From Bacteroidetes bacterium GWF2_35_48 (GTDB lineage: Bacteria > Bacteroidota > Bacteroidia > Bacteroidales > GWF2-35-48), in contig MEOG01000064.1 of assembly GCA_001769125.1 (NCBI GenBank), forward strand, positions 1 through 64,000: 64,000 nucleotides of DNA, given 5' to 3'. Below the pieces are notes generated by a model. It was not told the origin of the DNA. It did no database searches and was given only the letters and a program-made list of their open reading frames with translations. Position numbers and translations under genes: made by a program. Below are positions 1 through 8,895 of the stretch, piece by piece (position 1 is the first letter of the stretch; every line of letters starts with the position of its first letter).

Positions 1-280
1 ATACGATAATTTATTTAATTAACCAACTGATTATCAAATAGTTATGAACAAAATATTGTTCATTGTTATCATATATTAAAATTCAAAACAGTTTCTAATA
101 TTTTTTTAAAAATAAATTGAGACAGCGTATATTTATTATTAATGGAAATCTTTATTAATACAAATAATTTCGTATTGTTTATAAATTTTTAAAAAAACTG
201 GAAAAAAAATTAATAAAAATGTAACTTTTTATAAAAATACAATGTATACATTATATGTAAACGAATCGGGAGGAAAGCGT

Positions 281-907
281 ATGAATATCTTTAAATTTTT
301 ATATAGAAAATTAGTTTTAAAATACAGACCGTATTACTCACATTTAGATTACTTCCAAAATTTGAGTGATCAGATTACTATTGATTACCTAATAAGCAAC
401 TTATCATATTCCAGCAACTATTTTGAAACAAATCAAAACATCCAAATTAATGGAATTAATTTTAACTCTCGCTTGTGTGAAATAATTGATAAAAAAAAGA
501 AACCAAGCTACAAAACGCAGCATAAAAATATTAAAGAACTAGCAACGCTCTTTTATAGAAAAAAAATTGATGGGCATAAGGCAACAATGATGCTTGTTTT
601 ATTTGAAAGCAAACTAATTTTTGCAAGCTATATTTTTGATCATATTACAAGAAATAAATTAGAAAATATTCTTGATGTCATTTCTGTTAAATATTTGAAC
701 GAAATAAAAACGATTAGTTCTTCTTCTTTTATTTGCGATACTTTCGGAAATAAAATTCAGTACGTAGAAGGTATTGATTCAAGAATAAATTTTGCTTCCG
801 GGGACAGGGAAGTCTTTCATAAATTAGGCGAATTAAAACATGCGGAAACAATGGCTGCTATTAATAATGCAAAACTGGCATATTCAAATCTTATTAACAC
901 TTTTTGA
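281..907 (+). CDS. Hypothetical protein, 208 aa
   Basis: I do not recognise this protein. I chose the ATG at 281 (protein begins MNIFKFLYRK) over the in-frame ATG at 242 because a strong purine-rich ribosome site, GGGAGGAAAG, lies just in front of it. It is Lys/Asn/Ile-rich with no signal peptide, no clear membrane segment and no cysteine cluster. The C-terminal third (around KLGELKHAETMAAINNAK) looks helical. It stands alone between AT-rich spacers, and the next gene has its own promoter. Coding is supported by length and the ribosome site only. Confidence 0.6.
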   Translation: MNIFKFLYRKLVLKYRPYYSHLDYFQNLSDQITIDYLISNLSYSSNYFETNQNIQINGINFNSRLCEIIDKKKKPSYKTQHKNIKELATLFYRKKIDGHKATMMLVLFESKLIFASYIFDHITRNKLENILDVISVKYLNEIKTISSSSFICDTFGNKIQYVEGIDSRINFASGDREVFHKLGELKHAETMAAINNAKLAYSNLINTF

Positions 908-1143
908 TTTGTTCAACTTTGAGTCTACTCCTAAAACCCCATAAATTAAAAATGCCACAAACCTGCCTGTAATGTCATTTTGACGAAATGATACTTTTCG
1001 GAATGGATTCAACTTTATGTAGTTGTCATATAATGACTATTTTCAATAAAGATTAAAACGCCGATGTTAAAAAGGATGAAAGATTTCCCGAAAAAATTTC
1101 TTTCCCAATAATAAATAAACAAAAAGATATCACGTTTAATTTA

Positions 1144-1151
1144 TATCTTTG
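1144..1151 (+). promoter_or_regulatory. Bacteroidota -7 box (TATCTTTG) before the DUF4294 gene
   Basis: Exact match to the Bacteroidota -7 consensus TAnnTTTG. Transcription would begin near 1158, giving a leader of about 10 nt. This rules against the upstream TTG at 1149 and favours the ATG at 1167. No convincing -33 TTTG was seen. Confidence 0.6.
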
Positions 1152-1166
1152 CTATTACAGAAAGCA

Positions 1167-1757
1167 ATGAAAAAACTATTTGCGATATTTTTTTTAGGAT
1201 TAAATATTCTTTCCTATGCACAGGAAAAACCTGTTGCAAAAATGGGTATTTTCACAAAGACAATTGTCATTGAAGGTGACACCATTCCTTTAATCGAAAT
1301 CAGACAGGTATTAATTTTTCCGCAATTTGTTTTTAAAAACAAAAGACAGGCAGCAAAATACGACCGACTTATTTACAATGTAAAAAAAGTATATCCCTTT
1401 GCAAAACTTGCAGGAGCAAAAATTCGTGAAATAGAAACAAATCTGGGATATATAAAAACAGAATCCCTGCGAAAATTTTATGTTAGAGAAGAAGAAAAAA
1501 AACTGAAAGCAGATTTTGAGGAAGACCTAAAAAAGTTAACAATTACACAAGGAAAAATTCTTATAAAACTTATTGACCGGGAAACCGGAAACACAACCTA
1601 CCAGTTAGTGAAAGACCTGCGGGGATCTTTTTCTGCTTTTATATGGCAAACACTTGCAAGATTATTTGGTTCAGACCTGAAAGCAGAATACGACCCCTAT
1701 GGTGATGATAAAAAAATTGAAATGATAATTCAGCTTATTGAAAACGGACAGTTGTGA
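1167..1757 (+). CDS. DUF4294 family secreted protein
   Basis: A 196-aa protein starting MKKLFAIFFLGLNILSYAQ, a signal peptide cut near residue 19, so it is probably periplasmic or envelope-attached. The body matches my memory of the Bacteroidota-specific DUF4294 family: a short beta segment (GDTIPLIEIRQV), then the helical 'NKRQAAKYDRLIYNVKKVYPFAKLA' type region, then a charged helix and a C-terminal QLVKDLRGSF segment. The function of the family is not known to me. The ATG at 1167 is set by the promoter box at 1144-1151. It stands alone, followed by a repeat-rich spacer. Confidence 0.75.
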   Translation: MKKLFAIFFLGLNILSYAQEKPVAKMGIFTKTIVIEGDTIPLIEIRQVLIFPQFVFKNKRQAAKYDRLIYNVKKVYPFAKLAGAKIREIETNLGYIKTESLRKFYVREEEKKLKADFEEDLKKLTITQGKILIKLIDRETGNTTYQLVKDLRGSFSAFIWQTLARLFGSDLKAEYDPYGDDKKIEMIIQLIENGQL

Positions 1758-1825
1758 TGTCAATTACGAATTAAAAATTAAAAATTAAGAATAATGGAAA
1801 TTCAATAGATGTAATATAGGTATAC

Positions 1826-1965
1826 AATTGTTGATTCGATAGATGTTCAATTGTATTCCTATTGATTCCTATTTTGATGTTCAATAGTGCAACAATAGAT
1901 GTTCGGTAGATGCTCAATAGTTAACTCGATAGTGCTACAATTGTATTCCTATTAAAATTAACATT
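1826..1965. repeat. Decayed 11-bp tandem repeat array
   Basis: The spacer contains many 11-bp units of the form AATAGTGCAAC, AATAGATGTTC, GGTAGATGCTC, GATAGTGCTAC and AATTGTATTCC, with one 12-bp slip. The unit TCAATAGT is the reverse complement of the core of the array at 28255-28337, so both belong to one family. No gene is visible here. Confidence 0.6.
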
Positions 1966-2003
1966 ACAAAAGCCCAAAATATTAGCAAAAAAAAATCTTC
2001 CTG

Positions 2004-2660
2004 CTAACGACTTTCGATGATTGCCCTGATAAGATTTTCAACACCTTCAGCTACTTCTGCAATGGATGTTCCTATCATATAACAGGGACTTGTAAAAATT
2101 AAATTCTCTTTATCAATGGCGACACCCTTATAGTCTGTAATAATATGAAATGCTCCAAATTTCTGTATATCTGCGGCTGTTGCAGGATCACTCCCTATTG
2201 TAACTTTAACATTGCTTAAAATTTTTGCAATAATTACCGGCGCAATACATAATGCAGCTATTGGTTTTTTCAATGCATACATTTCACGAACAGCCTTTTC
2301 AACTTCGGGGTTTACTTTTGTTTTTTCTCCATCAAAAGCATAATTAGATAAGTTTTTAGCAGCTCCAAAACCACCTGGAAAAACAATTGCATCAAAATCT
2401 TTTGCGGAAAAATCTTTCAAATTTTTAATTTTCCCTCTCGCAATACGTGCCGATTCAACAAGGACATTGCGTGTTTCAGGCATCTCTTCGCCTGTAAGAT
2501 GATTCACTACATGTGCCTGATTGATGTCCGGAGCAAAAATTTCATAATTACTGCCATGCTTGCTTATTGCTAAAAGAGTTAATGTGGCTTCGTGAATTTC
2601 AGAGCCATCGTAAACACCGCATCCGGAAAGAACAACAGCAAAATTAAGTTGTTTACTCAT
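2004..2660 (-). CDS. elbB: ElbB-like isoprenoid biosynthesis glyoxalase (DJ-1/PfpI superfamily)
   Basis: A 218-aa cytosolic protein close to the usual ElbB/ES1 length of about 217. The start VVLSGCGVYDGSEIHEA, the FPGGFGAAKNL segment and the nucleophile elbow AALCIAP with Cys138 are typical of ElbB in the DJ-1/PfpI superfamily. Family members have weak glyoxalase III activity and are linked to isoprenoid synthesis, but their cellular role is still loosely defined. The gene begins 11 nt after the YebC-family gene on the same strand, so the two are probably co-transcribed. Confidence 0.88.
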   Translation of the reverse strand: MSKQLNFAVVLSGCGVYDGSEIHEATLTLLAISKHGSNYEIFAPDINQAHVVNHLTGEEMPETRNVLVESARIARGKIKNLKDFSAKDFDAIVFPGGFGAAKNLSNYAFDGEKTKVNPEVEKAVREMYALKKPIAALCIAPVIIAKILSNVKVTIGSDPATAADIQKFGAFHIITDYKGVAIDKENLIFTSPCYMIGTSIAEVAEGVENLIRAIIESR

Positions 2661-2671
2661 CGTATTTTATT

Positions 2672-3382
2672 TTACTTCATATTATGAAAAACATTGTTAA
2701 CATCCTCGTCTTCTTCCATTTTTTCAAGGAGTTTTTCAACTTCGGCTACTTGCTCAGGATTTAGTTCTTTGGTGTCATTTGGTATCCATTCAAATTCTGC
2801 GCTGATAAGTTCAAAAGAATGCTCTTCAAGATATTTCTGGATAGGTCCAAACGATTCAAATTCGCCATAGATAATAATAGCATCTTCCTCTGCAAAAATT
2901 TCCTGTACACCATAATCTATCATTTCGAGTTCCAATTCTTCAAGGTCTATCCCTTCTTTGGACTTCACTTTAAAATGACACTTGTGCTCAAACATAAAAG
3001 CTACACTTCCGGAATTTCCAAAGGATCCGCTATATTTTGAAAAATACATGCGAATATTCGCCACTGTCCGTGTAGTATTGTCTGTAGCTGTTTCAACCAG
3101 CACAGCTATCCCATGAGGAGCATATCCTTCATAAATTACTTCCTTGTAATCTGCCTGATCTTTGTTGGACGCTTTCTTAATAGCTCTTTCCACATTATCC
3201 TTAGGCATATTGGCAGCTTTCGCATTCTGAATAAGAACTCTAAGCCTTGGATTATTCGCAGGCTCCGGTCCTCCGGATTTTACTGCCATTGCAATTTCTT
3301 TTCCTAATCTTGTAAATACTTTTGCCATATTGCCCCATCTCTTGAGCTTTCTGGCTTTACGAAATTCAAATGCTCTTCCCAT
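2672..3382 (-). CDS. YebC/TACO1 family protein
   Basis: A 236-aa protein with the typical YebC start (MGRAFEFRKARKLKRWGNMAK), the conserved ARLGKEI/A-like segment here read as FTRLGKEIAMAVK, and the family motifs NMPKDNVERAIKKA and YEGYAPHGIAVLVE. The family is annotated as probable transcriptional regulator (PmpR) and more recently as a ribosome-associated factor that helps translate proline stretches. Length is close to the family norm of about 240. It is followed 11 nt later by the ElbB gene. No promoter box was seen in front of it; the upstream 360 nt is a MITE-like repeat. Confidence 0.93.
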   Translation of the reverse strand: MGRAFEFRKARKLKRWGNMAKVFTRLGKEIAMAVKSGGPEPANNPRLRVLIQNAKAANMPKDNVERAIKKASNKDQADYKEVIYEGYAPHGIAVLVETATDNTTRTVANIRMYFSKYSGSFGNSGSVAFMFEHKCHFKVKSKEGIDLEELELEMIDYGVQEIFAEEDAIIIYGEFESFGPIQKYLEEHSFELISAEFEWIPNDTKELNPEQVAEVEKLLEKMEEDEDVNNVFHNMK

Positions 3383-3413
3383 TTTATTTATTTATTTATA
3401 TTATTAATTTTGT

Positions 3414-3660
3414 TGCAGCCTGCCTGTCGGCAGCTACCGTGTGGACACATCTTTTTATATCTTGATTTTGTCACAAAATTTGCATTCTTCTATTTTATTG
3501 ATAGGTTTAGCATTGAAATTGTGCAAATTTTCCGCCAAAATCGTTTATGAGTTAGTTGTTTTTACCCCGAGCTATGCTCGGGGTTACAAACATTCGACTC
3601 CTCTGGAGTCGTTTTTTACAATTTGTGTCCACACAGTAGCTGTCGGCAGACAGGGTTGCA
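3414..3660. repeat. MITE-like element with imperfect terminal inverted repeats
   Basis: Arms of about 37 bp (3414-3450 and 3623-3660) are inverted copies with roughly 85% identity, including TGTGTCCACAC. The interior has two hairpins: ACCCCGAGC/GCTCGGGGT around TAT (3564-3584) and CGACTCC/GGAGTCG around TCT (3595-3611) followed by T6. No coding potential. It fills the spacer between the YebC-family gene and ppiB. Confidence 0.6.
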
Positions 3661-3741
3661 GGTTGCAAGGTAACCGGGGATTGAGTCGAAGTCAAGGTTG
3701 CAAGTTCTCTGCTTACCACTTACCACTTACCAACTTCCCAC

Positions 3742-4179
3742 TTACACTTCAATAATTTCAATTTTCAAAATTTTATCTCCGGCACTTATTTCATCAATAA
3801 GTTCGAGGCCTTCGTAAACTTTTCCGAAACAGGTATGATTTCTGTCAAGATGCTGCGTATTTCTACGGTTATGGCAAATGAAAAATTGCGAGCCACCCGT
3901 ATCTCTTCCTGCATGTGCCATTGATAATACACCCTTGTCGTGATATTGATTTTCGCCTGTAAGTTCGCATTTAATAGTATAGCCCGGACCGCCAACTCCT
4001 GTACCTTTAGGACATCCTCCCTGAATAACAAAATCAGGAATTACCCTATGAAATGTTAAGCCATTATAATAGCCCGATTTAGCAAGCTTAATAAAATTTT
4101 CTACGGTTCCCGGCGCATCTTTCTCGTAAAAATTTACTTTCATGATGCCTTTTTCGGTGTGAATTTCTGCTGTTTTCAT
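3742..4179 (-). CDS. ppiB: Cyclophilin-type peptidyl-prolyl cis-trans isomerase
   Basis: A 145-aa single-domain cytosolic cyclophilin without a signal peptide; such proteins catalyse cis-trans isomerisation of Xaa-Pro bonds. Core motifs are intact: [13 protein letters not shown] with the catalytic Arg, the GVLSMAHAG segment and GGSQFFI. Length fits short bacterial PpiB. The protein ends IEIIEV, as is common in this family. The gene stands alone on the minus strand, with a REP/MITE spacer downstream. Confidence 0.93.
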   Translation of the reverse strand: MKTAEIHTEKGIMKVNFYEKDAPGTVENFIKLAKSGYYNGLTFHRVIPDFVIQGGCPKGTGVGGPGYTIKCELTGENQYHDKGVLSMAHAGRDTGGSQFFICHNRRNTQHLDRNHTCFGKVYEGLELIDEISAGDKILKIEIIEV

Positions 4180-4251
4180 TTATCTATAATTAAAATAATA
4201 AAATGCAATATTACATTTTTTCCTGATAAACGAAAATGCAAAATAAAAAAA

Positions 4252-4282
4252 AAGGAGCTCCAAAAAATTTTGGAAACTCCTT
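4252..4282 (-). terminator. Intrinsic terminator after the 708-aa T9SS gene
   Basis: On the minus strand, AAGGAG..TCCAAAA pairs with TTTTGGA.CTCCTT and is followed by a run of T residues. It lies 25 nt past the stop of the gene at 4307-6433 and would close the sigma-factor operon. Confidence 0.7.
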
Positions 4283-4306
4283 CTCTCTCACACTACGGGG
4301 ATTGGG

Positions 4307-6433
4307 TTATTTTAAAATTCTTTTTACAATAATCGTTCCGTCGGTATTCGTTATCTTTAGAACATAAGCTCCATCAGCTAATCCGGTTACAGGGATTGAT
4401 AATGTCTTATTCACATTATTTGCATTAAAAACAAGACTTCCCTGAATTGTATATAAAGAAACTGAAACGGGTGCATTTTCACAATTCAAATATAAATAAT
4501 CCTTAACAGGATTCGGATATACAAGAATATTATCTGCTCTTACCTCATTGCATCCAGTCATGTTTAGCTCTTCTGGAGTTACTGTATAATTTGTATTCAG
4601 CACATACAGTGTTTTTGCTCCTCCGATACAATTAATCACAAGAACCATATTATATGTACCGGGAGCAGTAATGTTATAAGGAACAATAATTGTGTAAGCC
4701 TGCCCATTTACAGTAATAATCCACACTCCGGTAACAACGCCGTTGGAATCAGTTGATACGCTGTTAACCCATGCGCTGTCTATTGGTGCTGTTATTATAC
4801 AGGTATCAACCTGACTGCTTAATGTATCGGTTGGAATATTTGTTGAAGGGATACTGTCAAGGCTTGCGCATCCATAAGCAGTGAGACCATTTGCATCCGT
4901 TACTGTTACACAATAATAACCGGGACATAAATTTGTCAAATTCTGGGCTGCCACCCCATTACTCCATAAATAAGAGAAAGGCGCAGTTCCTCCATAAATA
5001 TTTGCATACGCATATCCATTACAAGTCGGCGGTACATTTTGTCCAATTCCGGTTAATACATCAACCCATAAAATTGTGTCATTAGGATTAATCGCACCCT
5101 CATAAATTATAAAACTTACTGTTGCCTGATTCATTAGAGAATCATTAACCACAACGGTATAAGTACCTGGACATAAATTTCCATTAAGGTCTGAAATAGA
5201 AACCGGAGTTGAACTGTTTGATGCGAAAACCTGATAAGAATATGGAGGGTAACCACCCACAACACTTAAATAAGCAGTGCCGTTACACATATTATAATCT
5301 GCATTCTCTGTTGAAACCGTTACTACCAGATTCGTGTCAGGGTTTGTTGAACTCCCGATTGCAAAAGTTAAAGTATAAGAATTCTGCATATTATCATAAA
5401 CAGTAACCGTATACATTCCCGGGCACAAGCTGTCTAATGTCAGAGAAGACAACATTGTGGTATAACTCATTCCTGAAAATTGAACAATAAAAGGCGCTGT
5501 TCCGTTATAGAAATATAATGTTGCTGCACCATTACAAGCATTTGAGGAAGAATTTACTGTAGAAACAGAAACTGTAAAGGATGGCGTGGAATCTAAAGGA
5601 TAAACATTAAAAGTCGCCGAATTTGAACAGTTAGCATTATCTGTAACTGTTACCGTATACAAACCGGGAAATAAACCATTCAGACCTTGTGTTGTTGCAC
5701 CATTGTTCCATTGATACGTAATAGGGAAAGTAGCATTTGTTACAGTTGTAGAAATCGCTCCGTTTGCTGTATTTGCATTCGTTGCCGGAGTAACTGAACC
5801 GCTGATAACGATATTGCAATTTGTATTATTTATAAACAAAGTATCGCAATAAGTGCTTGTGCAGTTATTTGCTGTTGCAATTGTAAGACATACATTGACA
5901 ATAGAATTTGTAAATGTAATTACAGGGTTTTGCTGATTTGAAGTCGTGCCATTACCAAAATTCCAGTAGTAATTCAAAGAATCTCCGGGATTTGAATTCT
6001 GGTTATAACCAAAAAAATAAACCTGACCTGATGAACCTGTCTGGTATGAAAAATAAGCCTGACAACCGGTTGTGCTATCCTGAACAACTGTAACCGTAAC
6101 ATCTGCCGTATCAATAACATTTGTTGTACCGCACACAGAAACTCCATACACAAAAACATCTGTGCCAACAAAACCCTGATTAGGCTGATAAATTATACTT
6201 TGTCCGGAAACAGTTACAGTGCCATGTTGTGGGGCTAAAAATGCTACTGCACCGGAATTATTTATTACAACACAGTAATTGGGGGAAAATCCAATATCAT
6301 TTGCCATGACATTAATGGTAACAGCAGTATTCGTAGTTGTTGAAGCATAATCCGATTGCGTGTATTGTTGTGCAAACAGATTTAATGAAGCACATAAAAA
6401 CGTTACTAAAAAAAATGTAAAGATTTTTCTCAT
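4307..6433 (-). CDS. Large T9SS-secreted protein: Ig-like, PKD and SprB-like repeats, type-A sorting domain
   Basis: A 708-aa protein with a signal peptide (MRKIFTFFLVTFLCASLNLFAQ). The order is: a cadherin/BIG-like domain (about 25-115, ending in DVFVYGVSV), a PKD domain (YYWNFGNGTTSNQQNPV, about 125-205), four SprB-like repeats with the PITYQWNNGATTQGL...GLYTVTVTDNANC pattern, and a C-terminal type-A T9SS sorting domain (about 636-708) beginning ILVYPNPVKDYLYL and ending VKRILK. It is expected to be exported by T9SS and anchored on the surface or released. It is the last gene of the minus-strand operon 11062-4307 and shares domain order with the gene at 6517-8856, pointing to duplication. 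A terminator follows. Confidence 0.88.
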   Translation of the reverse strand: MRKIFTFFLVTFLCASLNLFAQQYTQSDYASTTTNTAVTINVMANDIGFSPNYCVVINNSGAVAFLAPQHGTVTVSGQSIIYQPNQGFVGTDVFVYGVSVCGTTNVIDTADVTVTVVQDSTTGCQAYFSYQTGSSGQVYFFGYNQNSNPGDSLNYYWNFGNGTTSNQQNPVITFTNSIVNVCLTIATANNCTSTYCDTLFINNTNCNIVISGSVTPATNANTANGAISTTVTNATFPITYQWNNGATTQGLNGLFPGLYTVTVTDNANCSNSATFNVYPLDSTPSFTVSVSTVNSSSNACNGAATLYFYNGTAPFIVQFSGMSYTTMLSSLTLDSLCPGMYTVTVYDNMQNSYTLTFAIGSSTNPDTNLVVTVSTENADYNMCNGTAYLSVVGGYPPYSYQVFASNSSTPVSISDLNGNLCPGTYTVVVNDSLMNQATVSFIIYEGAINPNDTILWVDVLTGIGQNVPPTCNGYAYANIYGGTAPFSYLWSNGVAAQNLTNLCPGYYCVTVTDANGLTAYGCASLDSIPSTNIPTDTLSSQVDTCIITAPIDSAWVNSVSTDSNGVVTGVWIITVNGQAYTIIVPYNITAPGTYNMVLVINCIGGAKTLYVLNTNYTVTPEELNMTGCNEVRADNILVYPNPVKDYLYLNCENAPVSVSLYTIQGSLVFNANNVNKTLSIPVTGLADGAYVLKITNTDGTIIVKRILK

Positions 6434-6516
6434 AGCTTTATATAGTTTAATTAGACATTAGGGACATACATTAATATAGACATAGAAAAAAGAAAAAGGT
6501 TGCTTATAGAGGAAAA

Positions 6517-8856
6517 TTATTTGATAATTTTCTTCATAAAATTTCTTCCGTCTTTTGAATGAAGAGTAAAAAGATAGATGCCGGAAGGGTATTCAGAAAA
6601 ATCAATTGTTATGGTTTGTTTCCCTTTCTGAAATTCAGTTTCAAGTGAATTTATTTTTTCGCCTAAACAATTTGTTACAGTGATTGTAAAATAATCAGGA
6701 GATTCAATATTAAATGTTACATTCAGTAAATTGCTAACAGGAACAGGGAAAGCTTTCATATTCAAATCATCAGTTAAATCTACTGATGGAGAAAAAATAG
6801 ATGTAATACTTGTGCCTCCAATATTTATATGTAAATCGCTTCGGGAGTTCTGCTGATCCGTTAGCTGTACATTAAGCGGTAGTGTTTGCAATCCAGCTTT
6901 TTCAGTGTATAATTTGTAATTTTTCATCGCAAGATTATTAAACTTGACTTTCCCTTCAGCATCTGAAAGCTTGAATGTAATCGGATTATTATTTTCATCA
7001 AGAAGCAGTACAGGCATATTTCGTGCATTAGAAGATGTTTGCGGATTCTGCTGCTCTCCGGGAAGATTCCAGTTTAAATCATAAATTGTTTCTTCATAAG
7101 TTGAATCACAAGTATGAATAAGATGCGCTTCAATAGACCCATTTCCATAAAAATCAGGATTTGCAAAAGCATATTCAAGATGAATTTCCGGCGATACTTG
7201 CGAGTCAGAATTATATACTATAGCTTCATTCCAAAACATTTTATCTCCATAATAGGTAGGAAAATAGCGCTTGTTAAAATTCAAATCATAATCGTAAAAA
7301 GGAATAGCATAAATAAGATAATTTCTCACAGGAGCAATGAAACACCAAACTCCGCTTAGTACAGGCGATAGTGCAACAATTCCTTTCGCTCTGTAATACT
7401 CGTCAACATCAAAAACAATCACAACTCCCGAGGGCAATAAATCATTTCCTGCATATACAAGTCCACAGAAATTTTTTAATGTATTAGGAGTTACAGATAT
7501 ATTTATATCATAACACGATGCGCACTGTTCGCCATTTTCAAAAAAAGTATACAGACAAACATTATAAATACCGGTATCAGGAAAAACATGTTCAGGGTTC
7601 TGCAATGTAGAAGAATCGCCATCCCCGAATTTCCAAAGCCATGATATAGGACTCCCGGGAGTTTCATCTAAAAAATTTATCGTTAAATAATTTTGCCCGA
7701 TATTATTACTGAACTGCGACTGGCAGGTAACAGGACTTTCAACAACCAACAAATGGCAATAAGAAGAAGTGCAACTGTCTACTGTAAATATTTTCAGGCA
7801 CACCTGATACATTCCCGGAGTACTATAGGAATGAACAGGATTTTTAACATCTGAAGTATCGCCATCGCCAAAATCCCATTGCCAGGCAACAACATTTCCC
7901 ATAGAAAAATCTGAAAATATATAAGCCATACCACTGCTGTCTGCCGTATTTTTATGATACGAAAATGAAGCATGGCATAACGTCTGAGAAAAGCTATGGA
8001 AAGAATTATAAATATTTTCACAATGTGTACTAACACAATTCTGTGAAGAATGTACTGTTAGGCAAACATGATAAATTCCAGAGTCGGGAAACACATGATT
8101 CGGGTTTTGATTATATGAATAAAAATAATCGTCAAAGTCCCATTGCCAGTCTACAATATCTCCTACAGATGCATCCTGAAACTGGTAACAATTCTGACAA
8201 TTTGCGGGTTCGTATAAAAAATGCGCATCACAATTTGTATTTGCAATAATAATGCTGTCACAATAAGTGCTGCTGCATCCATTAGACGTTGTAATTGTAA
8301 GACATACATATCCTATACCGGAGTGGAAATAATGCAAAGGATTTTCAACATTACTGTAAGTAGAATCTCCAAAATCCCAGTGAAAAGTATTCGTATTTCC
8401 GGGAAACAGAAATGTATTAAAACCATGAAAAGAAACCTGATTTGTTTGCGGATTTACCTGAAATGTAAAACCGGCATTGCAAGCTACAGAGTCCGGTGGC
8501 AAAATATCAACATACACACGAGCTGTATCAATTGAAAAAGAAAGCTTGTCATATATTGCAATTCCATACACAAATTCATCCTTTCCGATATAATCAGGGT
8601 CGGGAGTGTACATAATGCTGTAATTATTCAAAATAACATAACTCCCGTTAGATGGTGGAATTAATATTACTCCCATGCTATCCTGATAATGCGTAGTCAT
8701 ATAATACGAAGTAGAATAGCCGTCATTGTTGCGAACATCAATAACAACAGGGGTATTTTCAACAGTAGTAATTTGGTCAGGCTGGGCAAACTGAGAGAAA
8801 GCTGATAATCCAATCAACAAGTTTAATACTAAAAATATGGGTTTTCTTAATATCAA
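6517..8856 (-). CDS. Large T9SS-secreted protein with four PKD domains and type-A sorting domain
   Basis: A 779-aa protein: signal peptide (ILRKPIFLVLNLLIGLSAFSQ), an N-terminal BIG/cadherin-like domain ending DEFVYGIA, four PKD domains marked by WDFGDSTYSN, WDFDDYFYS, WDFGDGDTSD and WKFGDGDSST, a carboxypeptidase-regulatory-like stretch with YFPTYYGDKMFWNEA (a motif also in the 970-aa protein at 13766), and a type-A sorting domain ending FMKKIIK. The only start that keeps the signal peptide is a TTG at 8856, and that TTG is also the end of a perfect TAGATTTG box. It lies 39 nt after the barrel-protein gene. PKD domains usually serve adhesion or polysaccharide contact. Confidence 0.87.
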   Translation of the reverse strand: MILRKPIFLVLNLLIGLSAFSQFAQPDQITTVENTPVVIDVRNNDGYSTSYYMTTHYQDSMGVILIPPSNGSYVILNNYSIMYTPDPDYIGKDEFVYGIAIYDKLSFSIDTARVYVDILPPDSVACNAGFTFQVNPQTNQVSFHGFNTFLFPGNTNTFHWDFGDSTYSNVENPLHYFHSGIGYVCLTITTSNGCSSTYCDSIIIANTNCDAHFLYEPANCQNCYQFQDASVGDIVDWQWDFDDYFYSYNQNPNHVFPDSGIYHVCLTVHSSQNCVSTHCENIYNSFHSFSQTLCHASFSYHKNTADSSGMAYIFSDFSMGNVVAWQWDFGDGDTSDVKNPVHSYSTPGMYQVCLKIFTVDSCTSSYCHLLVVESPVTCQSQFSNNIGQNYLTINFLDETPGSPISWLWKFGDGDSSTLQNPEHVFPDTGIYNVCLYTFFENGEQCASCYDINISVTPNTLKNFCGLVYAGNDLLPSGVVIVFDVDEYYRAKGIVALSPVLSGVWCFIAPVRNYLIYAIPFYDYDLNFNKRYFPTYYGDKMFWNEAIVYNSDSQVSPEIHLEYAFANPDFYGNGSIEAHLIHTCDSTYEETIYDLNWNLPGEQQNPQTSSNARNMPVLLLDENNNPITFKLSDAEGKVKFNNLAMKNYKLYTEKAGLQTLPLNVQLTDQQNSRSDLHINIGGTSITSIFSPSVDLTDDLNMKAFPVPVSNLLNVTFNIESPDYFTITVTNCLGEKINSLETEFQKGKQTITIDFSEYPSGIYLFTLHSKDGRNFMKKIIK

Positions 8857-8861
8857 ATCTA
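8854..8861 (-). promoter_or_regulatory. TAGATTTG box overlapping the TTG start
   Basis: On the minus strand the eight bases match TAnnTTTG exactly, but the last three are the TTG start codon of the 779-aa gene. Both cannot serve one transcript, so either the box is chance and the gene is read through from upstream, or the transcript is leaderless and starts inside the signal peptide. Confidence 0.3.
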
Positions 8862-8895
8862 TTTTAAATTATAATAAAAACCTCTAAAACCTTTA

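Noticed and set aside
3595-3617. Plus-strand terminator (hairpin followed by T6)
   Set aside because: Genes on both sides are on the minus strand, so no plus-strand transcript is expected; it is part of the repeat element.
3441-3755. 104-aa ORF between the YebC-family gene and ppiB
   Set aside because: It lies inside the inverted-repeat element and its hairpins, and overlaps the 3' end of ppiB.
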